DNA of 12,113 nucleotides from NCBI GenBank assembly GCA_964442905.1, contig CAYUBD010000032.1:1-12113 (forward strand), written 5' to 3'. The DNA comes from JAFGFG01 sp964442905. Its GTDB lineage: Archaea > Aenigmatarchaeota > Aenigmatarchaeia > QMZP01 > JAFGSV01. Position numbers and translations under genes: made by a program. The notes beneath the pieces are model-generated. The model searched no databases, was not told where the DNA came from, and worked only from the letters and a program-made list of their open reading frames with translations. This document shows positions 9,001 through 12,054 of this stretch, piece by piece. Position 1 is the stretch's first letter. Each line of letters opens with the position of its first letter.

Positions 9001-11788
9001 CCATGCAGTTCCAGATGTGCGCCCCATCCGATGAGACGGTCTCGATGAACGTGGTGGAGTTGGTGACGCCCGACAGGTTTTCGGTCTGCTTGCCGGACCA
9101 GCCACCGTCCCAGTCCCCGTACAGCGTCATGTTTGCCAGGCCGTTCGAGGCCGTAGCGGTGCAGTTGAACGTCACGGTAGTCCCGGAAGTCACGTTCCCG
9201 TTTTCTGGAGAGACAAGATCGACCTCCACGCCTGAGACCTCTTCCCCGTTGAGGGAGGCCGTGGGCTCGTTTTCCATGTACAGCCTGACCTTTATGTCGT
9301 CCCACCATCCGCCCTTGTAGGCGCATACGCCGTAATATCCAGATGTGTATGATGGGTCATTCGCTGACAGATTCCCCCAGTACACCATGCTTCCGTTCCA
9401 GATGGTCGCATTGATATTACCGCTGCCGTCCCAGAATGCCCTTATGTAGTACCACTTGTATTTTTCCACGGTATTCTCCGTCGATGTGCTGAGCGGGCTG
9501 GCGCTGCCGTAATTTTCCCTTACCTGCATGTCAGCCGATCCCCCTGTGGTGGAACGCCAGTCAAGGACGACCTGATACCCGTTCAGTTCGGTGCTCGGGC
9601 TCATGCCGAAATCCAGGCCGGGCAGGTCGGCATTGGTCGCGTCCCCGTGGGAATATACCCAGCCTTCTATGACAATACCTCTTGGAAGATTTTCCGGCTT
9701 TGCCGCGCGCAGGTATCCGCCCCCGCCTTGCCCCTCGAGGCCGTAGTTCCCGTTCTTTGCCGAACTGACGGTCACGCTCGGATTCAGCGTCCCGTCGGAG
9801 AATGGATGCGACTGGTCCTCGAAGTCCTCCCACAGATGATAAACGAGGCTCCTGTTATCCGGCGGGCTTCCGGCACCGCTATTACCGTAATATACCGTAT
9901 AATTGGCATCCCATCCACTTGCTGAAATATTTTCCTGCAGCCTGAACCAGATTTGGGTGCCGGTTTTATCACAATCGCTTTCATTCACCCGGTCTATCTC
10001 GATATTATCGGTATCATTCCACCATACCACCCTCAGGTCGGAGCAGTCATCCAGGAGTTTCCCATCCGAGACCATCTGCTGCGTATCAATTGTAAGATTT
10101 ATGGAGTATCCGGCCGCCAGTTCGCTTGATTGCCCGTTGTTCGTTATGTTGATTTCCTTTCTGTAGCCCCATGAATAGTTCCACCATGGTATTTCTGCCT
10201 GATTGTATGCGTAAGCCACATCTCCGCCAAAACGGAATTCCAGATTATGTTTCCCTGAAGTCAGAACCTTGCTGGTCTCATGGCCTGCGTCGATACAGGA
10301 GTAATCCTCTATGAACACCGAACCGTTCACCCATTCGTAATCCAGGACATCAGTACCGCACGCTATTTCAAGGAACTTCAGGTCGTAACCGGAATCGGCA
10401 TAATCGGTCCATGTTGTTCCATCGACTGCCATTACAGTGAGGTTCGCGGTGCCGTTCGTCTCGAACTGCACGGTCCACTCGCCTCCTACCGTCGGATACG
10501 ATTGCACGTTGATAATCGTTATTTGCGCGCCTGCATACCCACTGAACTCATTTACTGTGAATATGATATGCGTGCCGTTGTCCGTGAACGGTATGCCTGT
10601 CTCAATCCACTCGCTGTCGCACCTGAAATTATCGAAATCCCAGTCGCCGCAGCGCATGATGATGTCCACAGGGCCTGTCTTGGGCAGCGTTATCTCAGCA
10701 CCTGACAGCTGAACCGAATTGACTGCGACAACATCGGTATTCACGACTTTTTTCTGAAGTTTTTCTTTTATATGACCTGTCTGAACGTCTTTCACCTCAG
10801 ATGCATTGTCCAGGCCAATGAGCATTATCCTGCCATTTCCCCCAATGGAATCGAACCCTATGTCAAGGTCGAACTTATTGCCTTTCTCTTCCAGCTTCCT
10901 GAACTCCACGTTTCCGGAGAACTTACCCAGCATGGCACGCCTCTCGAGGCGTTTCATCTCGGCATCCATCCAGCTTACATTAACCTCATACAGGCTGGCA
11001 TTTACCTCGATTATCGTTATATTCTCTTCCGGGAACTCCGGCACGGGCTCCGTAATGTCAGGCTCTTCTGAGGTCTCATTCGAGGCCGGCTCCTCTATTT
11101 CTTCGTATTCAACGACTGAGTATGTTATATCGTCTATCTCGACGACAACGCCGGGGCTTGCCTCTACGAAAATGATGTACGAGCTTTCATTAAGCCCGAT
11201 GAGAGCACACGTCTCGATACATGTGTCATTGAATGTTGTTTCCACAATCGTCGGGTTTGTTTCATTTTCCGGAGCTGATATATTAATCGTTATATTGGTT
11301 ATGTTATCTGCGGTGATATTTTCCCAAATTATCTTTGTATCATTCGAGGCCATGTGATTTTCGGGAACAGTAACGTTTGTAATAATAGTGGTCTGGCTTG
11401 TGACGTTCTCTACAGCTGTCTCATTTGTCGTAACGTTGGTTGTTGCATTCGACTCATTGACTCCGCCAAGGAACATGCCGCTTATGGTAAGGATTGTACC
11501 GGATTGAGACGACAGCTCAGCACTTTCAATAATGACGTATTTCTTTCCTCCGCTCTCAAGATATACCTTTGCGGTTCCGTTGCCTTTTATCCTCCCGCTG
11601 AGCTTTATGGAGGTGAGTTCTCCTACGTTTTCAGGCTCCCATACGTAGATTTCCCCACCTCCAAGACTAAGCTCAGTTTTCTCTGTGTAGGTCGTTTCAG
11701 TTCCCTGCAGGAAAAAACCGGTGAAATTCGTACCGATAAAAAACATGCTGACTGACAAGAGAATTATAATCAGTGAAAAGGTTCTCAT
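1..11788 (-). CDS. giant multidomain surface protein (DUF2341/ConA-like/Ig-like), 3' end outside window
   Basis: The frame is open from ATG 11788 to the window edge (at least 3,929 codons), and all in-frame triplets were checked for stops. Seen in the sequence: one hydrophobic N-terminal segment (residues 5-27), no other obvious membrane span, dense N-x-S/T sequons, paired cysteines inside beta-rich modules, and three copies of a 'WW..SW.YRK' to 'YYGN..AGSPP.NRS' domain matching DUF2341, each followed by a concanavalin-like sandwich. The rest is Ig-like modules and internal repeats. Families of this kind are extracellular and often glycan-binding or adhesive; an adhesin or cell-contact role is inference. 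No enzyme motif was recognised. The gene has its own TATA box and leader, so it is probably transcribed separately from the gene upstream. The C-terminus, and hence any second anchor or sorting signal, is not visible. Translation probably begins upstream of this ATG (see the extension entry). That it is one real coding gene is near certain; the function is not. Confidence 0.95.
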   Translation of the reverse strand, partial: MRTFSLIIILLSVSMFFIGTNFTGFFLQGTETTYTEKTELSLGGGEIYVWEPENVGELTSIKLSGRIKGNGTAKVYLESGGKKYVIIESAELSSQSGTILTISGMFLGGVNESNATTNVTTNETAVENVTSQTTIITNVTVPENHMASNDTKIIWENITADNITNITINISAPENETNPTIVETTFNDTCIETCALIGLNESSYIIFVEASPGVVVEIDDITYSVVEYEEIEEPASNETSEEPDITEPVPEFPEENITIIEVNASLYEVNVSWMDAEMKRLERRAMLGKFSGNVEFRKLEEKGNKFDLDIGFDSIGGNGRIMLIGLDNASEVKDVQTGHIKEKLQKKVVNTDVVAVNSVQLSGAEITLPKTGPVDIIMRCGDWDFDNFRCDSEWIETGIPFTDNGTHIIFTVNEFSGYAGAQITIINVQSYPTVGGEWTVQFETNGTANLTVMAVDGTTWTDYADSGYDLKFLEIACGTDVLDYEWVNGSVFIEDYSCIDAGHETSKVLTSGKHNLEFRFGGDVAYAYNQAEIPWWNYSWGYRKEINITNNGQSSELAAGYSINLTIDTQQMVSDGKLLDDCSDLRVVWWNDTDNIEIDRVNESDCDKTGTQIWFRLQENISASGWDANYTVYYGNSGAGSPPDNRSLVYHLWEDFEDQSHPFSDGTLNPSVTVSSAKNGNYGLEGQGGGGYLRAAKPENLPRGIVIEGWVYSHGDATNADLPGLDFGMSPSTELNGYQVVLDWRSTTGGSADMQVRENYGSASPLSTSTENTVEKYKWYYIRAFWDGSGNINATIWNGSMVYWGNLSANDPSYTSGYYGVCAYKGGWWDDIKVRLYMENEPTASLNGEEVSGVEVDLVSPENGNVTSGTTVTFNCTATASNGLANMTLYGDWDGGWSGKQTENLSGVTNSTTFIETVSSDGAHIWNCMAYDREDLTDWGNSNYTFTTDTTPPGVSIHSPSGTVADTTPLVNASFGETVDSAWYSIDGGQNVTLCTSCTSADDVYLNLEEGSYTINVFCNDSLGNVNGSESSGFTVDMAGNYYDDFDDSSSLADVNDVEWEYGKVSYAGSTVAEWWDDSWDYRKVLNVSNVDGSSVQDGYSVNYSLDTFSLVSQGKIRADCGDLRIVWHNGTGDVELDRINETGCNSTQTDIWFRLQEDIPAGGWDANYTLYYGNPDAGSPPENRSLVYHLWEDFESETVGSQPSGWTLGGSGDFDVELDGSNKVLRSEDTVDGYDRIWVTRNDAEWENSSITFDMYMPSPGSGQIAFSGALFRRQGTTDDQHLGLVADLRDATDTIMFRRWDSGYASIASDSTTFSTDVWYTYEIKSVGNYVQMLREGTRYIDFSGDVYWPTGRGMGIMGYDSPMLWDNVKIRLLVLNEPVVSEGSEDEGLTGGSGNFTSTAVNVSNNMTAITEITWNDNNTDSCNNITVEVSVNGGGLWCEATKGEGVDPGGCPGFSPGDSLVYRALFQGNGSMTISLLDMNISWIDDIEPPYYAAGLDNSSGSVDEGAVVETGVYWGDKSSGLDTAVLRTNETGTWDNRSLHGFSGKPEWANFTIDTSGHAGETICWVQWANDSIGNMNASMEEHCFSVTDSTPPEIIIVSPENSTYGFMNIYFNVSLQAGETGDWCGYSINGGGNVSMTKTDNENFWDMNESMDDGDYGVIFYCNDSEGNLNKTDAKYFKVDTSLMDVIILYPLETVYYNVTHFDFSLSKSPHTCWYDLNGGGNVTMSCQNGTEISGQEGPNTLRVYANDSSGNVGGDNVDFTLDYNSPNVSPYLPEDEYNSSTQVIDFQFSFTDGVATTASCVLYIGGVESGSNASVVNDTLTTIQNDSVPVGPGTWYVNCTDGGGNTGQSAERTMNVDIEDPVVTITYPKGMTYYNVTVFNFTLSESPHTCWYDLNGGGNVTMSCQNGTEISGQEGPNTLRVYANDSSGNVGGDNVDFTLDYNSPNVSPYLPEDEYNSSTQVIDFQFSFTDGVATTASCVLYIGGVESGSNASVVNDTLTTIQNDSVPVGPGTWYVNCTDGGGNTGQSGQRVVNVDTENPAASFGTSPVDNYNYSSGTVTFELMCSDNVNVDYLQLWSDWSGEWSANQTNSTPSNDTIWSVEVQGIPEGNWLWAAWCNDSAGRSDFTNSNRTLNVDFTKPTMAITYPKGGMTYYNVTVFNFTVFETSIDSCWYNTGGDNTTIPCQNGTVLSLSEGPNALEVYINDSAGSIGGDSVSFMLDQTQPDVTIHSPAGTVNDATPTLNVSFGENVHTSWYNINNGENSTLCTDCSQIDTHYLNLAESSYTLHVFANDSTGNLNGTELSSFTIDMARNYYDSYEDNSSVGSPEGVSWQVGNVSFSGIPSDWWNISWSYRKRVNITNSLDSVLEEGYSVNLSMNASELAGGGKLLPDCSDLRIIWYNGTANIELDRVNETPCISGQTEIWFKLQGDVVAGGYDDYYYVYYGNPDAGSPPENRSDVYLFWDDFNDGNDDGWTEHNGNWYVAGAAYYQGDNTGTYMRTSTGNPGWGNYTLETRVNISSGGATGGFAGILFMFQDTDNHYAVILDDRSDPDDSIWLRQWISGVYTTDMQEWTDVTIDRDTWYDLRVDVFDNLDQDTIRLLFNGYSHEHNYSQYGTGNIGLMMHGTQAHYDDIRVRKYATSEPGVSMLAETSKASAGYGNFTSLFINTTEDIKLIENVTWTEYGTDMNNNITVEVSVDSGDIWCGATNGEGVDPGSCLGFSAANSLLYRVFFNKNDTKTISLLDMNISWSEDATEPFFTNVQDDSLGAVDEGVSVEASVYWNEMDSNLGIAVLRTNETGTWDNRSLHGFSGKPEWANFTIDTSGHAGETICWVQWANDSIGNMNASMSETCFDVNDIHAPYYTSVGDNSSGNVNDGMTVYAHAYWNDPGSGLDSAIFRTNESGSWSNESLIAFPGTPGWSNFSIDSSGLAGKEICWNILANDSSGNLNTSMTLSCFDVQDVTPPEIDIMSPMNNSGDNDGNISFEFNVTDEYSIENCSIIINGEVNATNMSIVGGQVSYFSLHWLDDGRYYWSIECWDANGNNESSGTRTVDVIISTEFYGNTTDLSQVNDTENITEFTLERPESGKIVFLESVNLSGGADINAVVTIGDKIIEIVSYSEPRLNRSASLSLYGLPYQKIPLILMDGSLCPPEICSFYSYQQGNLTFIVSHFTSYSSDVNSNLSIWDNVDEEGGSQKIRANDIAYFFANYTNASTGEPISSSGVYCDVLFNLTTGWTSPENMTFNATSGLYESNETFLFEGNYSWNVTCNGSSAGHEPLETTDYIEIMKPITSPYSGYNIQHGTYDLNGVTEGATAITPVANLSRTFLLPSMGTGKRPVHNVNQDNDEVWVRAWLSDTDTINFTRWNQIDNSVLTWQVVECLDEEFIVYRGGGTFATGAGQGAEWEEIEIGATVDPDNTMVLVSTDLNDASTTRAYGDQGLVTGYAMNSTHIRLDRVDGANVVARYRWQVIEFNPSKIAAFHTGEVYADDNEEANPAVGEIGASVNLSRSILIWQHRSDLNGIVHASLAGRFSNDSYVEFYMLIVDGAPSGDVYVRWYVIDFGDGTGHNESGQIDNSGDVAWYHEDVTLSSAVTINRTLTFVGHCTDGSNTGAAYPRPFHMWNLTNTTDLEIDRGRTGQESYIEWQVLELPQYTATVNMTTDGGFSGMPSMEYNHSISFSGNCSEEDGELIPTDVYIILQDNSSGEWTETSTSDYILSSNVSFYEIGEIEAGGSSANYHFNITAREIGYYYFRAQCNSTNAGVKNTTAHELEVYDGSSPTWSDFGANDTDPYTEDYVLFHAHWEEDYNLSSWIFSWNATVDDSWENYTNSASGLSVWSNKTMQIPSYSAGKKIGYKFYANDSWGSFNATDTGILDVHMSGLDLEKPQIISFNTSANKTGYGQTVIIYTDITDNVAVNSDTVKVNI
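2..811 (-). other. Ig-like domains to the window edge (residues 3660-3929)
   Basis: Three parts: residues 3660-3778 ('ISFSGNCSEEDGELIPTDVY' to 'YYYFRAQCNSTNAG'), residues 3780-3883 ('VLFHAHWEEDYNLSSWIFSW' to 'IGYKFYANDSWGSFNATDTG') and the start of another domain (3884-3929, 'PQIISFNTSANKTGYGQTVI'). The frame is still open at the edge with no sign of a C-terminal anchor. Confidence 0.6.
815..1876 (-). repeat. four 'WQVxE' repeats of about 90 residues (residues 3305-3658)
   Basis: Each unit centres on a strand ending in WQVVE (Trp 3380), WQVIE (3472), WYVID (3561) or WQVLE (3649), spaced 92, 89 and 88 residues. The Trp motif is preceded by a 'sequon + hydrophobic + R/Y' strand (TINFTR, THIRLDR, YVEFYM, LEIDRG). 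Three units contain an N-[LR]-[ST]-R or NRTL strand. DNA identity between units is low, so they are older than the 534-bp duplication. Family not named. Confidence 0.6.
1916..2245 (-). other. Ig-like domain (residues 3182-3291)
   Basis: 'FFANYTNASTGEPISSSGVY', Cys, 'MTFNATSGLYESNETFLFEG', 'YSWNVTCNGS'. The two Cys and the 'SGLYE.N.TF' hairpin suit an Ig or bacterial-Ig-like fold. Confidence 0.55.
2246..2581 (-). other. beta domain with Cys loop (residues 3070-3181)
   Basis: 'KIVFLESVNLSGGADINAVV', 'IPLILMDGSLCPPEICSFYS', 'GNLTFIVSHFTSYSS'. The 'LCP...C' loop followed by 'GNLTF.V.HFTSYS' is a pattern I recall in archaeal surface proteins. No family name can be given. Confidence 0.45.
2603..2890 (-). 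other. Ig-like domain (residues 2967-3062)
   Basis: Begins 'PPEIDIMSPMNNSGDNDG', contains 'ENCSIIINGEVN' and closes 'YYWSIECWDANGNNESS', with the expected Cys pair. Ordinary for archaeal Ig-like surface modules. Confidence 0.6.
2891..3199 (-). repeat. module C, copy 3, diverged (residues 2864-2966)
   Basis: 'AYWNDPGSGLDSAIFRTNESGSW', then 'GWSNFSIDSSGLAGKEICWN' and 'ANDSSGNLNTSMTLSCFDV'. This is the same plan as copies 1 and 2 but well diverged at DNA level, pointing to an older duplication in tandem with copy 2. Confidence 0.7.
3200..3514 (-). repeat. module C, copy 2 (residues 2759-2863)
   Basis: Holds the 171-bp near-identical stretch 3233-3403 shared with 7034-7204. The surrounding module is clearly more diverged ('VYWNEMDSNLGIAVLR' versus 'VYWGDKSSGLDTAVLR'), so the identity is local. 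Confidence 0.85.
3515..3826 (-). repeat. module B, copy 2 (residues 2655-2758)
   Basis: Paralogue of residues 1390-1490, with the same Cys and 'GEGVDPG.C.GFS' positions. DNA similarity continues here from the adjoining module C at the same ~3.8-kb offset, for example in the stretches around 3529-3560 and 7330-7361. Confidence 0.7.
3845..4384 (-). other. ConA-like domain no. 3 (residues 2469-2648)
   Basis: 'DFNDGNDDGWTEHNGNWYVA', then 'GWGNYTLETRVNI', 'GGFAGILFMFQDTDNHYAVILD', 'WYDLRVDVFDN', 'IRLLFNG', 'GNIGLMMHGTQAHYDDIRVRK'. This is the clearest of the three as a DUF1080/LamG-type concanavalin sandwich, a fold often used for glycan binding. Confidence 0.75.
4385..4738 (-). other. DUF2341 domain no. 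3 (residues 2351-2468)
   Basis: WWNISWSYRKRVNITN, CSDLRIIWYN, LDRVNETPC, EIWFKLQGDV, YYYVYYGNPDAGSPPENRS. All the landmarks of copies 1 and 2 are present. Here the domain passes into 'VYLFWDDFNDGNDDGW' where copies 1 and 2 have 'VYHLWEDFE'. Confidence 0.85.
4844..5109 (-). other. Ig-like domain before DUF2341 no. 3 (residues 2227-2315)
   Basis: Begins 'PDVTIHSPAGTVNDATPTLN', contains CTDC and ends 'YTLHVFANDSTGNLNGTE'. It aligns closely by eye with residues 952-1036, including the shared Cys-x2-Cys, and so marks the start of the duplicated ~640-residue block. Confidence 0.65.
5110..5687 (-). other. diverged repeat units and Ig-like domains (residues 2034-2226)
   Basis: Residues 2047-2146 form an Ig-like unit ('VTFELMCSDNVNVDYLQLWSD' to 'WLWAAWCNDSAGR'). 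Residues 2147-2226 are the diverged third copy of the first repeated unit, ending 'YINDSAGSIGGDSVSFMLD'. The short stretch 2034-2046 ends the preceding unit. Confidence 0.6.
5688..6114 (-). repeat. 427-bp perfect direct repeat, second copy in the protein (residues about 1892-2033)
   Basis: The partner of 6222-6648. The 107-bp spacer between copies (6115-6221) is diverged from the sequence flanking the outer ends. A third, older relative of the first unit follows at residues 2147-2226 ('YPKGGMTYYNVTVFNFTV', then CQNGTVLSLSEGPNALEVY), so the tract was already repetitive before the recent duplication. Confidence 0.95.
6222..6648 (-). repeat. 427-bp perfect direct repeat, first copy in the protein (residues about 1714-1855)
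   Basis: Base-for-base identical to 5688-6114 on my reading, with an offset of 534 bp (178 codons exactly), so the frame is kept. It covers most of one Ig-like unit (CWYDLNGGGNV, then NTLRVYANDSSGNVGG) and most of a second unit type (YLPEDEYNSSTQ, then WYVNCTDGGGNTGQS). The identity ends sharply at 6221 and 6649. Confidence 0.95.
6722..7006 (-). other. Ig-like domain (residues 1595-1689)
   Basis: Begins 'PPEIIIVSPENSTYGFMN', contains 'WCGYSINGGGNVSM' and closes 'YGVIFYCNDSEGNLNKTD', with two Cys placed as in Ig folds. It precedes the highly repeated tract. Confidence 0.6.
7013..7318 (-). repeat. module C, copy 1 (residues 1491-1592)
   Basis: An Ig-like module: 'GVYWGD', 'AVLRTNETGTWDNRSLHGF', 'EWANFTIDTSG', 'ICWVQWANDSIGNMNASM', Cys. 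Its DNA is nearly identical to copy 2 over 171 bp (7034-7204 versus 3233-3403), with a single mismatch at 7181/3380. Confidence 0.85.
7319..7621 (-). repeat. module B, copy 1 (residues 1390-1490)
   Basis: A beta module with 'ITVEVSVNGGGLWCEATKGEG', 'VDPGGCPGFSPGDSLVYRALF' and 'SMTISLLDMNISW'. It is clearly paralogous to residues 2655-2758, which have 'ITVEVSVDSGDIWCGATNGEG' and 'TISLLDMNISW'. Conserved Cys residues suggest an intra-module disulfide. I cannot name the family. Confidence 0.7.
7649..8212 (-). other. ConA-like domain no. 2 (residues 1193-1380)
   Basis: It begins 'DFESETVGSQPSGWTL', contains 'FDVELDGSNKVLRS', 'ITFDMYMPS', 'WYTYEIKSVGNYVQM' and ends 'WDNVKIRLLVLNEP'. The opening 'DFE...G..PSGWT' and the closing 'D+KIR' suit a concanavalin-like sandwich of the kind found beside DUF2341. 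Confidence 0.65.
8213..8566 (-). other. DUF2341 domain no. 2 (residues 1075-1192)
   Basis: It runs from WWDDSWDYRKVLNVSN through CGDLRIVWHN, LDRINETGC, DIWFRLQEDIPAGGWDANY and TLYYGN to AGSPPENRSLVYHLW. It shows the same landmarks, in the same order, as the other two copies. Members of this family have been annotated with both adhesion and transport-receptor roles; none is demonstrated here. Confidence 0.85.
8681..9232 (-). other. two Ig-like domains (residues 853-1036)
   Basis: The first (853-948) has 'VDLVSPENGNVTSG', then a Cys pair (FNC and WNC). The second (952-1036) begins 'PGVSIHSPSGTV' and ends 'YTINVFCNDSLGNVNGS', with a Cys-x2-Cys (CTSC) in between. The second is paralogous to residues 2228-2315, just ahead of the third DUF2341. 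Confidence 0.6.
9263..9832 (-). other. ConA/LamG-like domain no. 1 (residues 653-842)
   Basis: It opens with 'WEDFED', passes through strand patterns such as GGYLRAA, IVIEGWVY, YQVVLDW, YKWYYIRAFWDG and INATIWNG, and closes with 'WWDDIKVRLYMENEP'. The opening 'DFED' and closing 'DDI+VR' are typical of concanavalin-like sandwiches that bind glycans. Carbohydrate binding is inferred from the fold. Confidence 0.65.
9833..10189 (-). other. DUF2341 domain no. 1 (residues 534-652)
   Basis: It starts with WWNYSWGYRKEINITN and continues through CSDLRVVWWN, IDRVNESDC and IWFRLQENI to YTVYYGN and AGSPPDNRS. This series is diagnostic of DUF2341, a domain found in extracellular proteins, usually beside a LamG/ConA fold. 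It shares a 38-bp identical DNA stretch with copy 2 (9819-9856 versus 8202-8239). Confidence 0.85.
10202..11110 (-). other. acidic linker and N-terminal ectodomains (residues 227-529)
   Basis: A Glu/Pro linker (about 227-258) leads into a mixed domain with a charged helix-like piece (MDAEMKRLERRAMLGK). Next is a Cys/Trp segment (CGDWDFDNFRC, residues 380-390) and a beta domain with 'ITIINVQSYPTVGGEWTVQF' ending in 'GKHNLEFRFGGDVAYA'. I recall this last arrangement as a recurrent segment of DPANN surface proteins, but I cannot name a Pfam family for it. Confidence 0.45.
11111..11698 (-). other. N-terminal beta domain and Asn/Thr-rich glycosylation segment (residues 31-226)
   Basis: Residues 31-108 are alternating hydrophobic strands with no recognised family. 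Residues 109-226 are rich in Asn, Thr and Ser with closely spaced N-x-S/T sequons (NESNATTNVTTNET, then NITADNITNITINIS), and hold a short Cys-x3-Cys at 190-194. A glycosylated stalk holding the array off the membrane is the likely role (inference). Confidence 0.5.
11708..11776 (-). other. membrane anchor / signal segment (residues 5-27)
   Basis: SLIIILLSVSMFFIG is followed by TNFTGFFL. This is a single hydrophobic stretch preceded by Arg/Lys-rich sequence, predicting N-inside and the remainder outside. There is no clear signal-peptidase motif or lipobox cysteine next to it, so an uncleaved anchor is the more likely reading. Confidence 0.75.
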
Positions 11789-11939
11789 TGAAAATGAGAG
11801 AGTTGTCCTACTTCCTCCCGGAGGTTCAGTGCCGATATAACGTGTCTTTACCTTGCTGCCGACACGGTAGTTTTCATAATAATAAGGACCGAATACTTTC
11901 CCGTCTCTCTTTATGTACTTCTTATGGACCAGAAGCCAT
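11789..11939 (-). other. probable N-terminal extension of the giant protein with a non-canonical or frameshifted start
   Basis: Upstream of ATG 11788 the same frame stays open to a TAG at 11951-11953. It encodes a basic, aromatic segment: VHKKYIKRDGKVFGPYYY, then ENYRVGSKVKTRYIG, then a Gly/Pro/Ser linker into the membrane anchor. This looks strongly coding and resembles 'KKY.K..GK.yGPYYYE.yR..GKVK.RY' segments that I recall at the N-termini of DPANN surface proteins. The frame has no ATG, GTG or TTG; the only near-start is CTG at 11930-11932. An ATG at 11937-11939 lies seven bases after an AGGAAG Shine-Dalgarno-like motif, but it is one frame off and stops after five codons. A one-base indel (assembly error, mutation or programmed shift) between 11939 and 11929 would join them. 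Topologically this would be a cytoplasmic tail. Confidence 0.7.
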
Positions 11940-11946
11940 CCCCAGT

Positions 11947-11952
11947 CTTCCT
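11947..11952 (-). promoter_or_regulatory. Shine-Dalgarno-like AGGAAG
   Basis: AGGAAG ends seven bases before ATG 11939, near-ideal spacing for that start codon but about 14 bases before the in-frame CTG at 11932. It therefore argues that initiation is at 11939 and that the frame change lies just after it. It is a purine-rich match and not the full GGAGG core. Confidence 0.4.
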
Positions 11953-11958
11953 ACAGTC

Positions 11959-11979
11959 GGTTTTGGGAGCCTGAAAACC
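11959..11979 (-). promoter_or_regulatory. 5' leader hairpin
   Basis: GGTTTT and AAAACC pair over six base pairs around a nine-base loop. The hairpin sits in the predicted leader, seven bases upstream of the Shine-Dalgarno-like AGGAAG (11947-11952). The stem is short, and its effect on translation is unknown. Confidence 0.3.
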
Positions 11980-11982
11980 CAG

Positions 11983-12008
11983 TTAACCTACAATTAATTA
12001 TAGGTTAA
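11983..12008. promoter_or_regulatory. 26-bp near-perfect palindrome over the predicted transcription start (candidate operator)
   Basis: The arms TTAACCTA (11983-11990) and TAGGTTAA (12001-12008) flank an AT-rich centre (11991-12000). All 13 base pairs match except one (11991/12000). It lies directly downstream of the TATA box and spans the expected start site, where archaeal repressors commonly bind. It could also be a cruciform or a weak RNA hairpin; the operator role is inference. Confidence 0.5.
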
Positions 12009-12012
12009 ACTT

Positions 12013-12022
12013 GCTTATATAG
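12013..12022 (-). promoter_or_regulatory. TATA box of the giant gene
   Basis: The minus strand reads CTATATAAGC, a good archaeal TATA box. Transcription would be expected to start about 25 bases downstream, near 11990-11995, giving a leader of roughly 50 bases before the Shine-Dalgarno-like site. No clear purine-rich BRE is seen just upstream. Confidence 0.6.
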
Positions 12023-12042
12023 GATTATCTTACAATATTTAC

Positions 12043-12052
12043 AAAAGAAAAA
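12043..12052 (-). terminator. T-rich tract after the upstream gene
   Basis: On the minus strand this reads TTTTTCTTTT, starting two bases after the upstream TGA. Oligo-T tracts without a hairpin are the usual archaeal intrinsic termination signal, so this probably ends the upstream transcript. Confidence 0.5.
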
Positions 12053-12054
12053 GT

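Noticed and set aside
10806..11357. 183-codon Ser-rich open frame on the plus strand
   Set aside because: It is the antisense of the Asn/Thr/Glu-rich N-terminal region; the Ser-rich composition follows from the sense codons. No promoter or ribosome site was noted for it.
11983..12008. Palindrome as the terminator of the upstream gene
   Set aside because: It lies about 45 bases past the stop, downstream of a TATA box, is AT-rich and lacks a following T-run on the minus strand. The T-tract at 12043-12052 is a better terminator.
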